Source: Orobanche coerulescens (Eukaryota; Streptophyta; Magnoliopsida; Lamiales; Orobanchaceae). Taken from it: 64,000 nt of DNA. Where the stretch lies: NCBI GenBank assembly GCA_033398695.1, contig CM065817.1:66142001-66206000 (forward strand). The letters are read 5' to 3'. Every line of letters begins with the position of its first letter. Positions within the stretch are counted from its first letter, which is position 1. Made by a program: the position numbers and the translations under genes. Positions 21,720-33,147 of this stretch are shown here, piece after piece. The notes below the pieces were generated by a model, which worked only from the letters and a program-made list of their open reading frames with translations, had not been told where the DNA came from and did no database searches.

Positions 21720-22790
21720 TCAATGCCACAAACTATGATATCTAATACCCATACTCTCCATATGTCTCTCTAAGACCTTCTGAAATAGTGGCTTGGTAAG
21801 CGGATCAGCAACGTTATTTGCTGTGTCTACTCTCTGCAGTAAAACATTCCCATCCCGAACCATTTCTATAACAAAATGATATTTTCTCGCAATATGTTTG
21901 GTGTTGTGGTGAGCCCTAGGCTCCTTAGCCTGTGCAACAGCTCCGTTGTTGTCACAAAACAGTGTCACGGACTTCTCTGCGTTAGGAACCACTTGTAGTT
22001 CCTCGGTGAACTTCTTTATCCAAAAAGCTTCTTTAGCAGCCTCCGTGGCTGCCTGATATTCGGCTTGACATGTAGAGATAGCAGTCGAACTTTGCTTGGC
22101 ACTTCTGCAAGAAACTGCCCCACCATTCAGAGTAAAGATATACCCTGATGTAGACATCTGAGCATCCATGTCCCCCAAAAAATTTGAGTCTGTATAACCC
22201 ATCACTCTTAGTTCTCCACCACCGTATGTAAGAACCAAGTCTTTAGTCCTCCTTAGGTACTTAAGAATGTTCTTTACAGCAGTCCAATGTCCCTGCCCTG
22301 GATTTGACTGAAACTGACTTACTACGCTCACAGCATAGGTAATGTCCGGTCTAGTGCAAATCATAGCATACATGAGGCTACCTACTGCCGAAGCATAGGG
22401 CACCTTACTCATTTCCTTTCTGTCTTCCTCACTTTGAGGACACATCTCTAGGGAAAGTTTTGCACCATGTTGCATAGGAAGGAACCCTCTTTTAGAATCT
22501 TCCATCCTAAATCGCTTCAGGATCTTTTCTATATAGAGGGCTTGGGAAAGATATAACATTCTTTTCGCTCTATCCCGGTAGAGACGAATACCCAGAATAT
22601 AGGTAGCTTCTCCCAAGTCTTTCATTGCGAACTCTTTAGAAAGCCAAGCTTTCACAGAACTGAGAATTCCTACGTCGTTTCCTATAAGTAGAATGTCATC
22701 TACATATAGTATTAAGAACGCAATTTTGCTCCCACTAACCTTCTTGTAAATACATGGCTCCTCTTCATTTTGGACAAAATCAACTCTTTG
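21720..22790 (-). pseudogene. Element E reverse transcriptase C-terminus and RNase H
   Basis: The minus-strand frame ends in a TGA at 21722-21720. It carries the reverse-transcriptase active site YVDD (22706-22695), then LLIGNDVGILSSVKAWL, the thumb, and a full copia RNase H with GYTDSN, QAEY and LFCDNNGA acidic residues. The last 312 codons are uninterrupted. It is separated from the upstream part by a single-base frameshift near 22790. RNase H removes the RNA strand during reverse transcription in the particle. This is the best kept domain of E. Confidence 0.9.
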
Positions 22791-23623
22791 ACTGTCTCGT
22801 TAAAACGACGATTCCAACTCCGTGAAGCTTGCTTCAGTCCATAAATGGCACGCTGAAGTTTGCATACTTTATGAATATTAGATTGAGATATGAATCCCTT
22901 AGGCTGTTCCATGTAAATCTCCTCCTCGAGGAATCCATTTAGGAATGCCGTTTTCACATCCATTTGCCATATTTCATAATCTAAGTGGGTTGCTATGGCA
23001 AGCATCATGAAAATAGACTTAATCATAGCTACAGGCGAGAAGGTCTCGAAGTAATCGATTCCTTCTCTTTGGGAATAACCCTTTGCCACAAGCCTGGCCT
23101 TATAGGTATCAACCTTGCCATCTCCATCAGTCTTTCTCTTATAGACCCATTTGTTTCTAATAGGCACTATGCCTTTAGGACGATCTACTAAAGTCCAGAC
23201 CTGATTAGCATGCATTGAGTCTATCTCAGTTTTCATAGCTTCTTGCCACTTGGTGGAGTCAACGTCTACCATCGCTTGGTCATATGTAGAAGGATAATTC
23301 TCTTGACTACTTTGTGTCATCTCATGGACACCTAGTTCCTCTTGATGCAGATAGCCATACCTCTCAGGTATTTGAGAAATTCTACTAGACTTGCGAGGTT
23401 GTGTTTGTATTTCAAAAGGTTGAGTTCTAATATCTTGCGAAGGTGTCTCATTTGGTGTTTCTTTTATTTCTTCCAAAGAAATATTTCTACCTGCCCCTCC
23501 TTCCTGAATAAACTGATCTTCCAGGAAGTGTGCTTGTATAGTAACGATGATCCTATGATCTTCGTGCATGTAGAATAGATATCCCATGGAATCCCCTGGA
23601 TATCCTATGAAACGACCTATCAC
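22712..23623 (-). pseudogene. Element E integrase tail and reverse transcriptase N-terminal part
   Basis: The minus-strand frame starts in the integrase C-terminal linker (GYLFYMHEDHR), passes the acidic linker, and enters the reverse transcriptase at NKWVYKRK, KARLVAKGYSQ and WQMDVKTAFLNG, where the first catalytic Asp is kept. After RFNETVKEL the frame shifts and ends at 22712. The remainder of the domain is in the next frame. An in-frame stop near 23637 separates it from the integrase core. Confidence 0.9.
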
Positions 23624-24023
23624 AGACCTAGTTTCCTATTTCTCTACTTTAGTCTTCTTGACATAAGCAGGGCATCCCCAAATCCTAATGTGATTAAGAC
23701 TTGGTTTCCTACCTCTCCACATCTCATGGAGAGTCTTAGGAACGGATTTGGAAGGACATCTGTTCAAGATATGCACAAGAAGGAGCGCGTAACCCCACAG
23801 ATAAATCGGTAGATCAGTATAGTTAAGCATGGAGCGAACCATGTCCAACAAGGTTCGGTTCCTTCTTTCTGATACACCATTTAATTATGGAGTAGCTGGA
23901 GGAGTGAATTGTGACATTATTCCTAGTTCTTTTAATAACTCATCAAATTCGGTACTCATGTACTCACCACCCCGGTCTGACCGAAGAGTCTTAACACGGT
24001 TACCTGTTTGATTTTCAACTAAG
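23624..24023 (-). pseudogene. Element E integrase core, second half (after F)
   Basis: Minus strand from 24023: TLRSDRGGEY carries the second catalytic Asp and GVSERRNR the Glu. A TAA stop lies at 23887-23885 between them. Then MVRSML and WGCPAYVKK follow. Near 23780 the frame has lost residues relative to B (LLVHILNR). The first half of the domain is at 29969-30628, displaced by F. Confidence 0.9.
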
Positions 24024-24698
24024 TGTCACGCCCCACCTTAAGGCAACAGGTATCGAACAGCATCTGGCCGAAGCCTTCCGGACGGGCGCGCAGCAGGCTC
24101 GCGCGTGTGCATGGACCGGGCCAAGCTCATAGAGGACTACCCCCCCATAATAGGCTTAGACGGAAAAAGCCTTGTGACAGCAGTAGACATTGAAAAGTCG
24201 AGGAACCCACTCTTCAGAAAGAAGACCCTAGAAGCTTCAAGATGGAGACCAATCAATTCCAGAAGGTCAAAGAGGGTTCCAGAAGGTCAGAAATCGGGTC
24301 GGATTGCTACGGGACGAATCGGGCCTTCGCCGGGCCGGGTCGGGCCGGACGTTCCAGAGGGGGCTGGAGAATCCAAGAAGACTTCTTAGAATTACCTAGA
24401 ATTGTATAGATCATTCTAGATGATGTCATTCTTGTAAATAATTGGAATAGTAATGTTTTGTTGGTAATTTATTATCCTAGGAGGATTAGTATAAATACCC
24501 CCCCTTGGGGCTCATTTGTAACTCACTCTTGAGAAATCTGATTTGCTACAGTGCAATAAGAGAAAACCTTCCCCAAGCATTTCCTTACTTTCCTTCCTAG
24601 CAGTCTTGTTCAGTAATAGGCTTACTACTTAGGCTTGAGACAACCTAAGAGTGCCGCACGGTAAGGACTTAGCGAGGCGCAAGTATAACCCCATGACA
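24024..24698 (+). repeat. Element F 5' LTR (675 bp)
   Basis: It contains a TATA box (AGTATAAATACCCCCCC near 24488-24504) followed by a leader. It differs from the 3' LTR by small indels and scattered substitutions, including GTCGGGCCGGAC against the longer GCCGGCCGACACTTCGG near 29585-29605. Confidence 0.92.
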
Positions 24699-24715
24699 GT
24701 TGGTATCGGAGCCAA
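24699..24715 (+). other. Element F primer-binding site
   Basis: TGGTATCGGAGCCAAGG starts two bases inside the LTR and matches the initiator tRNA-Met complement. Confidence 0.85.
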
Positions 24716-24773
24716 GGTTGAGACAACCAAGGCGGATTTTCGAAGATTTCTAGCTGATCGTGCAAGGAGTAAG

Positions 24774-25577
24774 ATGGCACAATCATCCGACGTTACCCAA
24801 CCCAACACTCAGGCCGAGAAGACCAAGAAGGGCAGAAACAAGTTTGCGACCGGATTGCTGTCATGGACAGCCGAGTGACTCGACTGGAGGAGGTCTACGA
24901 TGAGGTTGCGAAGAGTGTGGATGACTTAGAAGAAGCTGGTGAGGAGCTGCACAACCAGGTTCTTTCTACTATCAATTCTTGTGATGGGGACATGAAGCAG
25001 GAGTTGGCCGATTTTCGGGCCATGATCTTGGCCATGCAAGAGGGCATGGAAGTTCTTAAGACGGAGATGGCAACAGTGAAGAGGGCGATTGCCAATGGAG
25101 AACATGTGGGCGCGACATCCGCACGAATTGACATCCCAAGGCCTGGGAAGTTCAACGGATCGATAAACGCCAAGGAGATTGACAATTTCTTATGGAACCT
25201 AGAGCAGTACTTTGGTGCCTCAAACATTCGAGATGATGACACCAAGTTTCGGACGGCGCCCTTGTACTTAGCCGACACAGCCGTACTATGGTGGCGGAAC
25301 AAGCAGCTGACATTGAGAGCGGTGCGTGCAGGATGGCTTCATGGGAAGACTTCAAGGACGAATTGAAGAAGCATTTTATCCCGAGAATGTGGAGTTCGAA
25401 GCTCGGGGCAGGCTAAAGAGACTTAGCCACACTCGTACTATCAAAGACTATGTCAAGGAGTTCCAAGAAATTGTACTGGAGATACCAAGCTTGACGACGA
25501 CCGACAAGCTGTTTGCATTTATGGATGGACTCAAGCCTTTTGCGAGGCAAGAGTTGTAAAGGCGAAATGTCCAGGAC
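24774..25577 (+). pseudogene. Element F gag, broken
   Basis: The likely start is the ATG at 24774 (MAQSSDVTQ). The frame shifts near 24855, continues with a coiled-coil-like segment (VYDEVAKSVDDLEEAGEEL) and the retrotransposon gag domain (IDNFLWNLEQYF, then the tryptophan pair in VLWWRNK), shifts again near 25310 and 25375, and reaches FYPENVEFEARGRLKRL and YVKEFQEIV. A TAA lies at 25557-25559. Gag would form the particle shell; this copy needs at least three frame changes to be read through. Confidence 0.85.
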
Positions 25578-26351
25578 ATGGCGAATGCCATTGCTGTGGC
25601 CGAGGGATTAAGGGAGTTGAAAACCAGTGATAAGCCAAGGACTTTCCGCACAGATAAAGGCAAAGGTGGGGGAGACCGCCCATCAAGGTTCAGGCCAAAC
25701 AAATACTCGGGCAAGCAACCAGTGGGCGAGAATGATAAGCCGAGAGGTTGTCACATTTGTCATAGTACCTCTCACATGATGTACGATTGCCCATTTCGGA
25801 GGAAGAAGGTCGCAGCCATTCAAGAGACCACGGAGACCGAGGTTGCGGATGGTGCGCATATGGGCTCATTGAGTTTGCTCAATGCTGTCAAAGCCGTTGT
25901 GGAGCCGGCAAAGGGACCCAGAAAAGGGTCTATGTTCGTGGATGCCTTGATCGGAGGCACACACATCAAAGCCTTAGTGGATACAGGAGCTACGCACAAT
26001 TTCATGCGGGACGGCGTAGCCAAAGGATTACGACTTACCGTCACTCCAACAAATGGATTGATCAAGACCGTGAACACCCATGCTAAACCGGTGACCGGCG
26101 AAGCACGAGGAGTGAAAGCAAAGATAGGTGACTGGCAGGGAATGATCACCTTCACTGTAGTGACCATCGATGACTACGATTTCGTTCTTGGGTTACAATG
26201 GTTCGATCAGGTACGAGCTTGTATTCTTCCATTTTCAGATTCCTTAGTCATTTTGGATTCTGACAGGACACAGGCCATTCCGGCCAAGAGGGAAGCGAGG
26301 GGGACAAGCACCCTTTCAGCCATGCAACTTAGTCGAGGACTTCGGAAGTAG
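25578..26351 (+). pseudogene. Element F nucleocapsid and protease
   Basis: The 257-codon frame has a zinc knuckle CHICHSTSHMMYDC near residues 59-72 (C-x2-C-x4-H-x4-C) and the aspartic protease site ALVDTGATHNFM near residue 138. It ends at a TAG (26349-26351) between protease and reverse transcriptase. The frame is the same before and after this stop, so a single substitution explains it. Confidence 0.88.
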
Positions 26352-27329
26352 GAAGAGATCTTCGCTGCATTTTACGTTCCTGATGAAGGAAATGATATTG
26401 AAGGGAAGGATGTACCAAAGGAAGTTCAAGCCGTTTTGGAGGAGTTCCAGGACGTGATGCCCGCGGAACTACCTAAGAAGTTGCCGCCCAGATGGGATGT
26501 GGACCACAAAATTGAACTTATTTCCGATGCGAAGCCACCTTCAAGGACACCCTATAGGATGACACCACCTGAACTTAAGGAGCTGCAGAAACAATTGAAA
26601 GAGTTGCTGGATTCCAAGATGATCCAACCATCCAAATCTCCTTATGGATCCCCCGTTTTCTTCCAGAAGAAGCATGATGGATCCTTACGTATGTGCGTGG
26701 ACTATAGGGCACTCAACAAACTAACGGTTCGCAACAAGTATCCCATTCCACTCATTGGAGAGTTGTTTGACCAACTGGGAGGTGCCAAATACTTTTCAAA
26801 GATCGACCTAAGATCCGGATATTGGCAGGTCCGGATAGCCGAAGGAGACGAACCCAAGACCGCCATGGCGACCAGGTATGGTTTGTTTGATTTTCCTGTG
26901 ATGCCGTTCGAGCTTACAAATGCCCCAGCGACCTTTTGCACATTGATGAACAAGGTATTTCAACCATACATAGACAAGTTTGTTGTCGTTTATTAGGACG
27001 ATATTGTCATTTACTCATCATCGATGGAGGAGCATGTAGAACACTTACGACAGGTGTTCCAGGCATTGCGGGACAATGAACTTTATGCAAAGTTGGAGAA
27101 ATGCTCATTCGCCCAACAGGAAGTGACTTTGCTGGGGCACCGTATCAAGGATGGCCGCATAATGATGGACGAGGCCAAAGTGAAAACCGTTCGAGATTGG
27201 GAACCACCGACCAGCGTAACCCAACTCCGATCATTTATGGGACTCGTGAACTACTACCAGAAGTTCATCGAGGGATACTCTCGGATAGCAGCACCATTAA
27301 CGGACCTATTGAAGAAGGACCACAAATGA
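26352..27329 (+). pseudogene. Element F reverse transcriptase
   Basis: Motifs in order: [20 protein letters not shown] (first catalytic Asp), [12 protein letters not shown], then FVVVY, a TAG stop (26994-26996), and DDIVIYS. The stop falls inside the YxDD catalytic box. A further TGA is at 27327-27329 after LLKKDHK. The frame is constant across both stops. The connection region [16 protein letters not shown] is intact. Confidence 0.9.
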
Positions 27330-28328
27330 GAGTGGACGGATAAGTGCCGAGAGGCCTTTGAGCGACTCAAAGGCAAAGTGACGGAGCAGCCAGTTCTTGC
27401 CTTGCCAGACCATGCCAAGGCATATGAGGTTCAGACCGATGCATCTGATTATGCCATCGGAGGAGTTTTGATGCAGCTAGGGCATCCCATTGCCTACGAG
27501 AGCAGAAAATTGAATGACACCGAGAGACGGTACTCGGTACATGAGAAGGAAATGACCGTCGTGGTACATTGCCTTAGAGCTTGGAGGCATTATTTACTTG
27601 GGAGCAAGTTTGTGGTACGAACAGACAACGTAGCCACAAGTTATTTTCAAACTCAGAAGAAGCTCACACCAAAACAAGCAAGATGGCAGGAATTCCTAGC
27701 TGAGTTCGATTATACCCTGGAGTACAAGCCTGGAGTACTTAACCGGGTAGCCGATGCATTAAGCCGGAAGGCCGAGCTTTCAGCCTTGACCAAGGCCGAG
27801 GGAAGCATCAAGGACCGCATACGCGAGGGACTGAGGAAGGACCCTTTCGCAGAAAACATCATGCAACTTGCCAGGAGCGGCAAGACAAGACGGTTCTGGG
27901 AACGAGACGAGCTACTCTTCACCAAAGGCAATCGTTTGTACGTGCCCAAATGGGGGAACTTACGGAGGGACATCATGAAGGAATGCCATGATACACTATG
28001 GGCTGGACACCCAAGTATGCACCGTACAATGGCTTTAATTGACAATTCCTATTTTTTGCCCAGGATGCGTGAGGACGTTGAGGCATACGTCCGGACATGT
28101 CTTGTATGTCAACAAGACAAGGTGGAGGAACAACAACCTGGTGGACTACTTCAACCATTACCCATACCGGAACACCCTTTTGAAAGCATTTCAATGGACT
28201 TTATTTCCGCTTTGCCTAAATCGGATGGGTACGGGTCGATCATAGTTGTGGTGGACAGGTTCTCAAAATACGCAACTTTTATTCCAGCACCGGTGGAACG
28301 GCTCTGGAGATGGCCAAGTTGTTCTTAA
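27330..28328 (+). pseudogene. Element F RNase H and integrase N-terminal half
   Basis: The sequence is open from 27330 to 28328. RNase H has VQTDASDYAIGGVL, HEKEM and RTDNVA acidic residues and ends VADALSRK. The integrase zinc domain (CHDTLWAGHPS ... CLVCQQDK) and the first catalytic Asp (ISMDFISALP) follow. The frame then shifts near 28290, and the rest of integrase continues from 28310 in another frame. Confidence 0.9.
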
Positions 28329-28714
28329 ATCATGTGGTAAAACATTGGGGCATTCCAAGGACAATCGTGAGTGACCGAGACCCACGTTTCACAGGGAAGT
28401 TTTGGTCTGGACTTTTCAAGCTATTGGGCTCGAATTTAGCATTCTCAACAAGTTTCCACCCACAGACGGACGGGCAGACAGAACGAGTTAATGCACTGCT
28501 TGAGTGCTACTTGCGGCACTATGTGAGTGCCAATCAGGATCAGGCCAAACTCTTAGACACGGCCCAATTCTCATACAATTTGCAGAAGAGTGAATCAACG
28601 GGATGCAGCCCATTCGAGCTCGCTACAGGGAGACAACCGACGACAACGAACAACATTGCCACCGGATACAAGGGACAGAGTCCCGCAGCATATACCTTTG
28701 CTAAGTCATTATAG
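28310..28714 (+). pseudogene. Element F integrase core, second half
   Basis: It contains IVSDRDPRF (second Asp) and TDGQTERVN (Glu), so the catalytic set is complete across the frameshift. It ends with a TAG at 28712-28714 in the same frame as the next segment. Confidence 0.9.
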
Positions 28715-29280
28715 GAGGAATCGGACTTGGCTCGAGCATCATTGGACAAGACAGCTAAGAAGATGAAGAAATGGGCCGATCTCAAGCGACGAGCGGTCGA
28801 GTTCAACGAAGGCGACTTAGTTATGGTGAAACTTCTCCCACAGCAATTTAAAGCATTTCGGGCTGTGCATAAGGGACTTATCCGAAGATACGAGGGACCC
28901 TACAAGATCGAGCGGCGTGTTGGGACAGTTTCCTATCGAATGGAACTACCGCCGAAGATAAAGATACACCCGGTATTTCATGTTAGCCAACTGAAGCCTT
29001 ACCATCAGGACATGGAGGATCCGGGCCGAGCTCAGTCACACCGAGCACCTACTGCCGTGATTACTTCCTTCGACAAGGAAGTAGCCGAGATCATTTCACA
29101 TCGGTACGTTCGACGAAGGGGCGTGGCCCCATACACCGAATACTTTGTGCATTGGAAGGGAATCCCTGACGCTGAAAATAGCTGGGAACACGAGGATCAC
29201 CTATGGCAATTCCGGCAGAAGATTGAAGAATATCGGGACAGCATCGTGCCGAGGACGGTCACGACTTTGGTGGGGGAGAA
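28715..29280 (+). pseudogene. Element F integrase C-terminus and chromodomain
   Basis: It includes the integrase C-terminal GPYKIERRVGTVSYR / HPVFHVSQLK region and a chromodomain with TEYFVHWKGIPDAENSWE. In the family this domain reads histone marks and steers insertion. The open frame runs on past the LTR start to 29659, about 380 bases into the 3' LTR, so either the original stop was lost or the polyprotein ends in the LTR. Confidence 0.88.
29266..29280 (+). other. Element F polypurine tract
   Basis: TTTGGTGGGGGAGAA lies directly before TGTCACGCCCC. Confidence 0.85.
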
Positions 29281-29968
29281 TGTCACGCCCCACCTTAAGG
29301 CAGCAGGTAACGAACAGCATCCGGCCGAAGCCTTCCGGACGGGCGCGCAGCAGGCTCGCGTGTGTGCATGGACCGGGCCAAGCTCACAGAGGACTACCCC
29401 CCCTATAATAGGCTTAGACGGAAAAAGCCTTGTGACAGCAGTAGACATTGAAAAGCCGAGGAACCCACTCTTCAGAAAGAAGACCCTAGAAGCTTCAAGT
29501 TGGAGACGAATCAATTCCAGAAGGTCAAAGAGGGTTCCAGAAGGTCAGAAATCGGGTCGGATTGCTACGGGCCGAATCGGGCCTTGCCGGCCGGCCGACA
29601 CTTCGGCCGGTCGGGCCGACGCTCCAGAGGGGGCTAGAGACTCCAAGAAGACTTCTTAGAATTACCTATAATTGTATAGATCATTCTAAATGATGGCATT
29701 CTTGTAAATACTTGGAATAGTACTGTTTTGTTGGTAATTTGTTAGCCTAGGAGGATTAGTATAAATACCCCCCCTTGGGGCTCATTTGTAACTCACTCTT
29801 GAGAAATCTGATTTGCTACAGTGCAATAAGAGAAAACCTTCCCCAAGCATTTCCTTACTTTCCTTCCTAGCAGTCTTGTTCAGTAATAGGCTTACTACTT
29901 AGGCTTGAGACAACCTAAGAGTGCTGCACGGTAAGGACTTAGCGAGGCGCAAGTATAACCCCATGACA
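29281..29968 (+). repeat. Element F 3' LTR (688 bp)
   Basis: It matches the 5' LTR over its full length, with TATA box near 29758-29770. After its last base the integrase of E resumes (TAGGGCTTT). Confidence 0.92.
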
Positions 29969-30772
29969 TAGGGCTTTAAATTCCTTAAATTTATCAAAAG
30001 CTTCAGATTTATGTTTCATTAAGTACACGAATCCATACCTGGTATGGTCATCAGTGAATGTAATGAAATACTGAAAGCCATCTCGTGCCACTTCAAAAGG
30101 ACCACAGACGTCGGTATGGATCAATCCAAGTTTTTCAGCAGCTCTTTCAAAAGTCCCTGCGAAGGGTAACTTAGTCATTTTGCCTTGAAGGCAAGATTCA
30201 CAAGTTGGATAGGGATCTGATCCCAATAGATCCGTAAGCCCATCTTTCTCCATTTTATGAACCTTGGTCTGACCGATATGACCAAGTCTAAGATGCCACT
30301 TAAGTGCTTGGTTCGTTTCATCCCTACTACGCTTCCTAGTTATAGTGTTCACAGTTGTTTTATTCTTTAGATTTAAATGGTATATACCATTTAATAATGT
30401 AGCAATACCAACCAATTTATTTCTAAAATAAATACAACAGGACCCATCTCCAATAAAGAAGTGAAATCCCTTTCGGTCCATGACCGGAATTGATATAATA
30501 TTTTTGTGCCCCTTGGGCAAAACAAGTACATCATATAAAGTAAGAATAAAACCAGATTCTAAATCCAACATAAGGGATCCGATATCAGAAGCCTCGACAC
30601 TATGCCCACTTCCGACGGTGACCATCACCTCCCCTGAATCCAGCTTCCTACTTCATTCCAGATCTTAATTCATTGTACAAATATGAGAACTCGCACCGGA
30701 ATCAAGTATCCAAGAAGTAGAATATACAGTTACAGAACAATTTGTTTCTAAAACCAGTAGTTCCGTACCTAA
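29969..30772 (-). pseudogene. Element E protease, pre-integrase and integrase first half
   Basis: On the minus strand: LDSGASSH protease site, then two stops in one short stretch (TAA and TGA near 30665-30650), then a clean frame with the pre-integrase WHLRLGHIGQ, the zinc pair CESCLQG, and LIHTDVCGP with the first catalytic Asp. It ends where F is inserted. The second half is at 23624-24023. Confidence 0.9.
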
Positions 30773-30785
30773 AGGCGCATTACGG

Positions 30786-31601
30786 TCAAGCTTTGGGCAA
30801 GACCTCTTCCAAAGGGCCTAGCTCACCGCAGTTGAGGTATACATCCGTTTTCTTGGCCCCCTTGCTCTTTTGAACCATTGGGGCCTTGCCCTTTCCCTTG
30901 TCGATCTTGGCTATTGGACCTAACTGCTTCTTGTTCTTTTTCTTCTTATTCTTGGACTTCCAAGTCCCAAAAGAAATCACAAGTGCAGCATCCTTTCCCT
31001 TTGTCTTCATATGAGACTGGGCAGTCGTCAGTTTGTTCATTAGCCCAGCTAAGTTACATGCAATCTCATTGCAGTTGAAGTTCATGACAAATTGTGAAAA
31101 AGAGTCAGGAAGTGACTGCAGGATAAGGTCAATTTGGAGAGATACATGCATCTGAAAATCAAGAGCTTCCAATCTCTCAATCATCGAGATCATCTCGAGG
31201 ATATGGTCCCCAACCCTCTCTCCTTCCTTCATCCTGGCGCCGAATAATTGCTTCGATATCTCATATCTAGCAGTTCGCCTATGCTCTCCATAGAGCTCAG
31301 CCAGGTGCGATAAGATGGCTCTCGAAGACATCATCTTTTCATGGGCACGTTGAAGCTCATTGGTCATTGAGCCTGACATGTACCGTCGCACTCTTATGTC
31401 GTCTTTTGCCCATTTCTCATGGGCATCGACATCTTCCTGATTGGCTCGGGTTCTTGCAGGAGTCGCTGGGATGTCCGCCTCCAAGACGTATCCCAGTATT
31501 TCCATAGTTAGGACAATCCTCAAGTTCCGAAGCCAGTCCACATAGTTCGGACCAGTCAGGACGTTCTTTTCAAGTAGTATAGCGAGTGGGTTCATTGTCA
31601 T
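30786..31601 (-). pseudogene. Element E gag
   Basis: The 271-codon minus-strand frame starts at ATG 31601 (MTMNPLAILLEKN), which matches B's start. It has the copia UBN2-type gag body, a lysine-rich stretch (SKNKKKKNKKQ) and then the zinc knuckle, which is broken: the first Cys reads Tyr, and a one-base frameshift replaces the last half (CGELGPLEEVLPK) before a TGA. The rest is uninterrupted. Gag forms the particle; without the knuckle RNA binding would fail. Confidence 0.92.
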
Positions 31602-33130
31602 ATTGAGAGTTTTGTTAACTGCAGAGAGTAATTTAAGATTCGTTAGTGATTATTTAATTATGATCCGAGTAAAGAATTAAAGGGCTTTCTTTATTCATAA
31701 CTCAGCTCCCACTATTTTATCGGCATTTACATACTCCCATGTTAAATCCGGAAGTCTTGGGTGACTTCATAGTGGTGATCGATTTCTTTACAAAGTTTAA
31801 TAGAGGGCAACCCATACAGTTTCTATTCTATTATTCTTTATAAAGTGGTGTCTAATACCAACCCATCTAATGGATGATTCGATCTTCTTTTACCCCTAGT
31901 TCACTTGCCCTCAACCCATTCGGTTTCTATGGCTCGCTGAACTATCTAAGTTTAAACCGTCAACTCCTATTAGTCTGACAATTGAATCTTACCCGGCAAC
32001 CCATACGGTTTATAGGGGTCTGATTTGTCACAACCAAAGGCATTTAATGCACTCTAGGAATTTATCAACTTTCCCCAAAAATATTACCCCGACATACTCG
32101 GAAGAATAATATTCCGGTTTAGATTTCAATTTCCATGAGTTTGACGGAGCGTAGGAAACCTCGTAACCTTTATAACTTAGTGTTTGTAAGTGGGAGTATT
32201 AACGCGATTATATGTTACACTTTGCACATTAATCCGTTTATAAGCGCGGTTTGTCGGTTTGTTTGTTTGCCATACAATATGAAAACATACACAACCTAAA
32301 ACTAACAACATGCAGTTCATGGACCGTTCCTAGAACAAAAACATCGTAATCTAATTACATGTCTTCGGTCTTGAATCTTCGTCTACTCGAGCGGATCTTT
32401 CTCTGGTCTTCGTCATTACATATAAATTTTACATTTGAAAAATTGCATCCTACACAAATTTTCTAGTAAAATAAATAGGCTCAAAATGGCCTTTACAACC
32501 CAATCGAACAAAACAAACGATTCAAAACTAGGTCCATGAACTACATCCCCATGCAAAATTAATGCAACAATTACATTAAATTAAATGGCAATAATGATTA
32601 ATCTAAAATTGATCTAATCAACAAAAATTAATCCAACAATTAGAATTAATCCAATTAATTCACTTAACCGTTAATTTTAATTTGCTCCGGACAAAATAAA
32701 AATTTCATTAAATTAATTCCCTTAAAATAAAATTACCATAATTATATTTTAGTAAAATTAAATCCAATTTAATTTGCAGAAAATTAATTTACCGAATGAA
32801 ATATAAAAATGGAGTCGGAAAACACAAGGCCCGGGACAAGCCCGACAAGGGCAAATTAAATAAATCAGCTGGGCACTCCGAGTCACGGTCCAGCCAATTT
32901 TTCGGCTCATTTTTTCGTCCCGAATCCAAAAATAATATTTTTCTAATTTTTATATTACACAATTAAATCAGTTTTTCAAAAGAAAAATAGATTTATATTG
33001 TAACATAAAATCATGAAAAATAATTTTTAGATGAACAATTAGACATCAACAATTAAAACATCTATGATACTAAATCATAAAAAATAATCAAGCATTCCAA
33101 ATGAAAATATCGAATATACGATCGCATAGA
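31602..33130 (-). other. Element E untranslated leader
   Basis: No gene is present. It is AT-rich at 32450-32800. It contains three AACC-loop-GGTT hairpins on the minus strand (about 31811-31822, 31914-31926, 32000-32012), which match those of B in order and spacing. Confidence 0.75.
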
Positions 33131-33147
33131 CCTGACTCCGATACCAC
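33131..33147 (-). other. Element E primer-binding site
   Basis: The minus strand reads GTGGTATCGGAGTCAGG, complementary to initiator tRNA-Met, directly inside the LTR. Confidence 0.87.

Larger units (their letters stand above)
24024..29968 (+). mobile_element. Element F: chromodomain Ty3/gypsy retrotransposon
   Basis: F is 5945 bases with short LTRs, 24024-24698 and 29281-29968, starting TGTCACGCCCC and ending CCATGACA. All domains from gag to chromodomain are recognisable in order, but at least five stops and several frameshifts interrupt them. The flanks TAAG/TAGG suggest a 4-5 base target duplication with one change. The chromodomain has a normal aromatic cage-type sequence (YFVHWKGIPDAENSWE), which points to the Galadriel/CRM side of chromoviruses rather than Tekay; the clade is uncertain. 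This is the innermost element of the nest, yet it already carries many stops. Confidence 0.9.

Noticed and set aside
24651..24878. Possible small gene upstream of F's gag
   Set aside because: It starts in the LTR, crosses the primer-binding site, and only its last part is the gag N-terminus; it is part of gag from 24774.
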